Shown here in pieces: positions 6,046 through 7,135 of a stretch of 7,135 nt of DNA. The first letter of the stretch is position 1, and each line of letters begins with the position of its first letter. Origin of the DNA: an uncultured Oscillospiraceae bacterium (GTDB lineage: Bacteria > Bacillota > Clostridia > Oscillospirales > Acutalibacteraceae). The stretch covers positions 1-7,135 of the forward strand of contig UQZS01000074.1 of assembly GCA_900545625.1 (NCBI GenBank). Direction: 5' to 3'. The notes below the pieces were generated by a model. That model was given only the letters and a program-made list of their open reading frames with translations, searched no databases and was not told the DNA's origin. The translations under genes were made by a program, and so were the position numbers.

Positions 6046-6930
6046 ATGAACAGCTCTCTGCTTGCTGTTTTGGAGCAGAATTACCGCCATTTTTCCAAAG
6101 GACAAAAGAAGATTGCAGCATATATTACGGAAAATTATGACAAGGCAGCGTTTATGACCGCTGCCGCACTTGGACAAAAGGTCGGCGTGAGTGAATCAAC
6201 AGTCGTGCGTTTTGCCACGGAGCTTGGCTTTAAAGGTTATCCGCAGCTGCAAAAGGAATTGCAGCAGATGATCAAATCCAAGCTGACCGCTGTGCAGCGC
6301 ATGGAGGTCTCTCAGGCGCTCATCGGGGACAGCGATATCATCGACAGCGTGCTGGGCGGCGACATCGAGTTGATCCGTTCCACGGCTGAGCAGACCTCCC
6401 GGGAGGCATTTTCGGCGGCGATCGCCGAGATCAACCGCGCGCGGCGCATCTACATCCTCGGCGTGCGCTCGTCTGCGGCGCTTGCCTCATTTTTAGCGTT
6501 TTATTTCAATCTTGTCTTTGAATCTGTTGTGCTGGTGGATACCTCCAGCGCATCCGAGATGTTCGAGCAGATGTTCCGTATCGGGAAAGAGGATATTTGC
6601 ATCGCGATCAGCTTCCCGCGGTATTCTAAGCAGACGGTCAACGCCCTGCGTTTTATCGCAGACAGGGGCGCAAAGATCATAGCGCTTACCGACACTGAAA
6701 AATCACCGATCGCATCGTTTGCCACCCATCTTCTGGTCGCGCGCAGCGATATGGCGTCGGTGGTCGATTCCCTGACAGCGCCCTTGAGTCTCATTAACGC
6801 GCTGATCGTCGGCGTGACGCTTACCCGCCGGGACGAGGTATATCAGAATTTCAACGCGCTTGAAAATATTTGGGACGAGTATCAGGTCTACGAAAAAGCA
6901 GAGGATTTTGCGGATCATGCAGACAGCTGA
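6046..6930 (+). CDS. RpiR/MurR-family transcriptional regulator (HTH + SIS domains)
   Basis: This DNA-binding regulator belongs to a family that senses phosphorylated sugars or amino sugars. The N-terminal helix-turn-helix is at about 38-60 (AALGQKVGVSESTVVRFATELGF), inside the typical FSKGQKKIAAYI...GFKGYPQLQKEL domain. The C-terminal SIS (sugar isomerase) domain spans about 125-262, with the ligand-loop-like segments ILGVRSSAALA (137-147) and ISFPRYSKQT (188-197). Length (294 aa) is usual. ATG 6046 is the first in-frame start after a stop at 6028. Its ribosome binding site (GAGGT, 6029-6033) is 12 bases away, longer than ideal, and a four-codon frame, MDR-stop at 6038-6049, lies between. 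No sugar catabolic gene is visible downstream; the next gene is an FAD protein overlapping by 14 bases. The effector cannot be named. Confidence 0.94.
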   Translation: MNSSLLAVLEQNYRHFSKGQKKIAAYITENYDKAAFMTAAALGQKVGVSESTVVRFATELGFKGYPQLQKELQQMIKSKLTAVQRMEVSQALIGDSDIIDSVLGGDIELIRSTAEQTSREAFSAAIAEINRARRIYILGVRSSAALASFLAFYFNLVFESVVLVDTSSASEMFEQMFRIGKEDICIAISFPRYSKQTVNALRFIADRGAKIIALTDTEKSPIASFATHLLVARSDMASVVDSLTAPLSLINALIVGVTLTRRDEVYQNFNALENIWDEYQVYEKAEDFADHADS

Positions 6931-7135
6931 TGTTTTGGTCGTCGGTGCGGGCGCTGCCGGGTGTATGGCGGCGGGTACGGCGGCACAGTGCGGTGCCGAT
7001 GTGCTGGTCATAGAGCGCAATGAGCGCGTTGCGCGCAAGGTCTGTATCACGGGCAAGGGGCGCTGCAATGTGACAAACGCTTCGGATGTGCCGACGCTTG
7101 TGCAAAATGTGCCCGGCAACGGGCGGTTTTTATAC
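6917..7135 (+). CDS. HI0933-family FAD-dependent oxidoreductase, 3'-truncated
   Basis: The first 73 codons of a flavoprotein of the HI0933/YhiN type run off the window. The start MQTADVLVVGAGAAG is a classic dinucleotide-binding Rossmann fold with GxGxxG at 10-15 and the ribose-binding acid Glu33 at the end of the second strand (VLVIER). The family-specific block ITGKGRCNVTN follows at 44-54. Members are annotated as aminoacetone oxidase-like or BaiN-like flavoproteins; the cellular reaction is generally unproven. ATG 6917 lies inside the end of the regulator gene (14-base overlap, different frame), and no strong ribosome binding site is properly spaced. AGAGGA at 6900-6905 is 11 bases away, so translation is probably coupled to the regulator. 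Full-length proteins are about 400 residues. Confidence 0.93.
   Translation, partial: MQTADVLVVGAGAAGCMAAGTAAQCGADVLVIERNERVARKVCITGKGRCNVTNASDVPTLVQNVPGNGRFLY

Noticed and set aside
1..7135. A new defence, mobile or biosynthetic system
   Set aside because: Every gene above 60 codons falls in a well-known housekeeping or transport family. No integrase, transposase, repeats, toxin-antitoxin pair or array is visible.

Overview
The window reads as ordinary chromosome of a low-to-mid GC Gram-positive bacterium, most likely a Clostridia/Oscillospiraceae-type gut anaerobe. The reasons are the strong GGAGG-type ribosome binding sites, the lipoprotein amino-acid binding protein, the acetate kinase, the TmcAL-type tRNA cytidine acetate ligase (a mainly Firmicutes family) and the HI0933-type flavoprotein. 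This placement is inferred from protein style and gene content, not from a database match. There is no sign of phage, transposon, CRISPR, rRNA or tRNA.

Layout, left to right. (i) 1-683: C-terminal half of a sodium:alanine/glycine symporter (AGCS family), closed by a strong terminator at 693-720. (ii) 764-886: a 40-codon single-pass membrane protein with a good ribosome binding site. (iii) 915-3348: a complete polar-amino-acid ABC importer operon (lipoprotein binding protein, permease, ATPase). Its promoter has an 18-bp perfect palindrome over the -10 box, and a 10-bp intergenic hairpin separates the binding-protein gene from the membrane and ATPase genes. (iv) 3367-3398: a 14-bp perfect hairpin between convergent genes, probably a shared bidirectional terminator. 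(v) 4645-3422 on the minus strand: acetate kinase. (vi) 4646-4745: a 100-bp divergent promoter region in which the best minus-strand and plus-strand promoters use nearly the same six bases as their -10 box. (vii) 4746-5936: tRNA(Met) cytidine acetate ligase. (viii) 5937-6045: a regulatory gap with repeated TTGCA words, a promoter and a 14-bp GC palindrome. (ix) 6046-6930: an RpiR-family SIS-domain regulator. (x) 6917-7135: the start of an HI0933-family FAD protein overlapping the regulator by 14 bases and cut off by the window edge.

How the genes fit together: the symporter and the ABC importer both bring in amino acids. Acetate kinase interconverts acetate and acetyl phosphate, and TmcAL uses acetate plus ATP to acetylate the wobble cytidine of elongator tRNA(Met), so the divergent pair shares a metabolite as well as a control region. 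No new multi-gene system is evident. The points most worth a second look are the small membrane protein, the palindromic operator of the ABC operon, the coincident -10 boxes between ackA and tmcAL, and the binding protein's departure from the usual carboxylate-binding arginine position.
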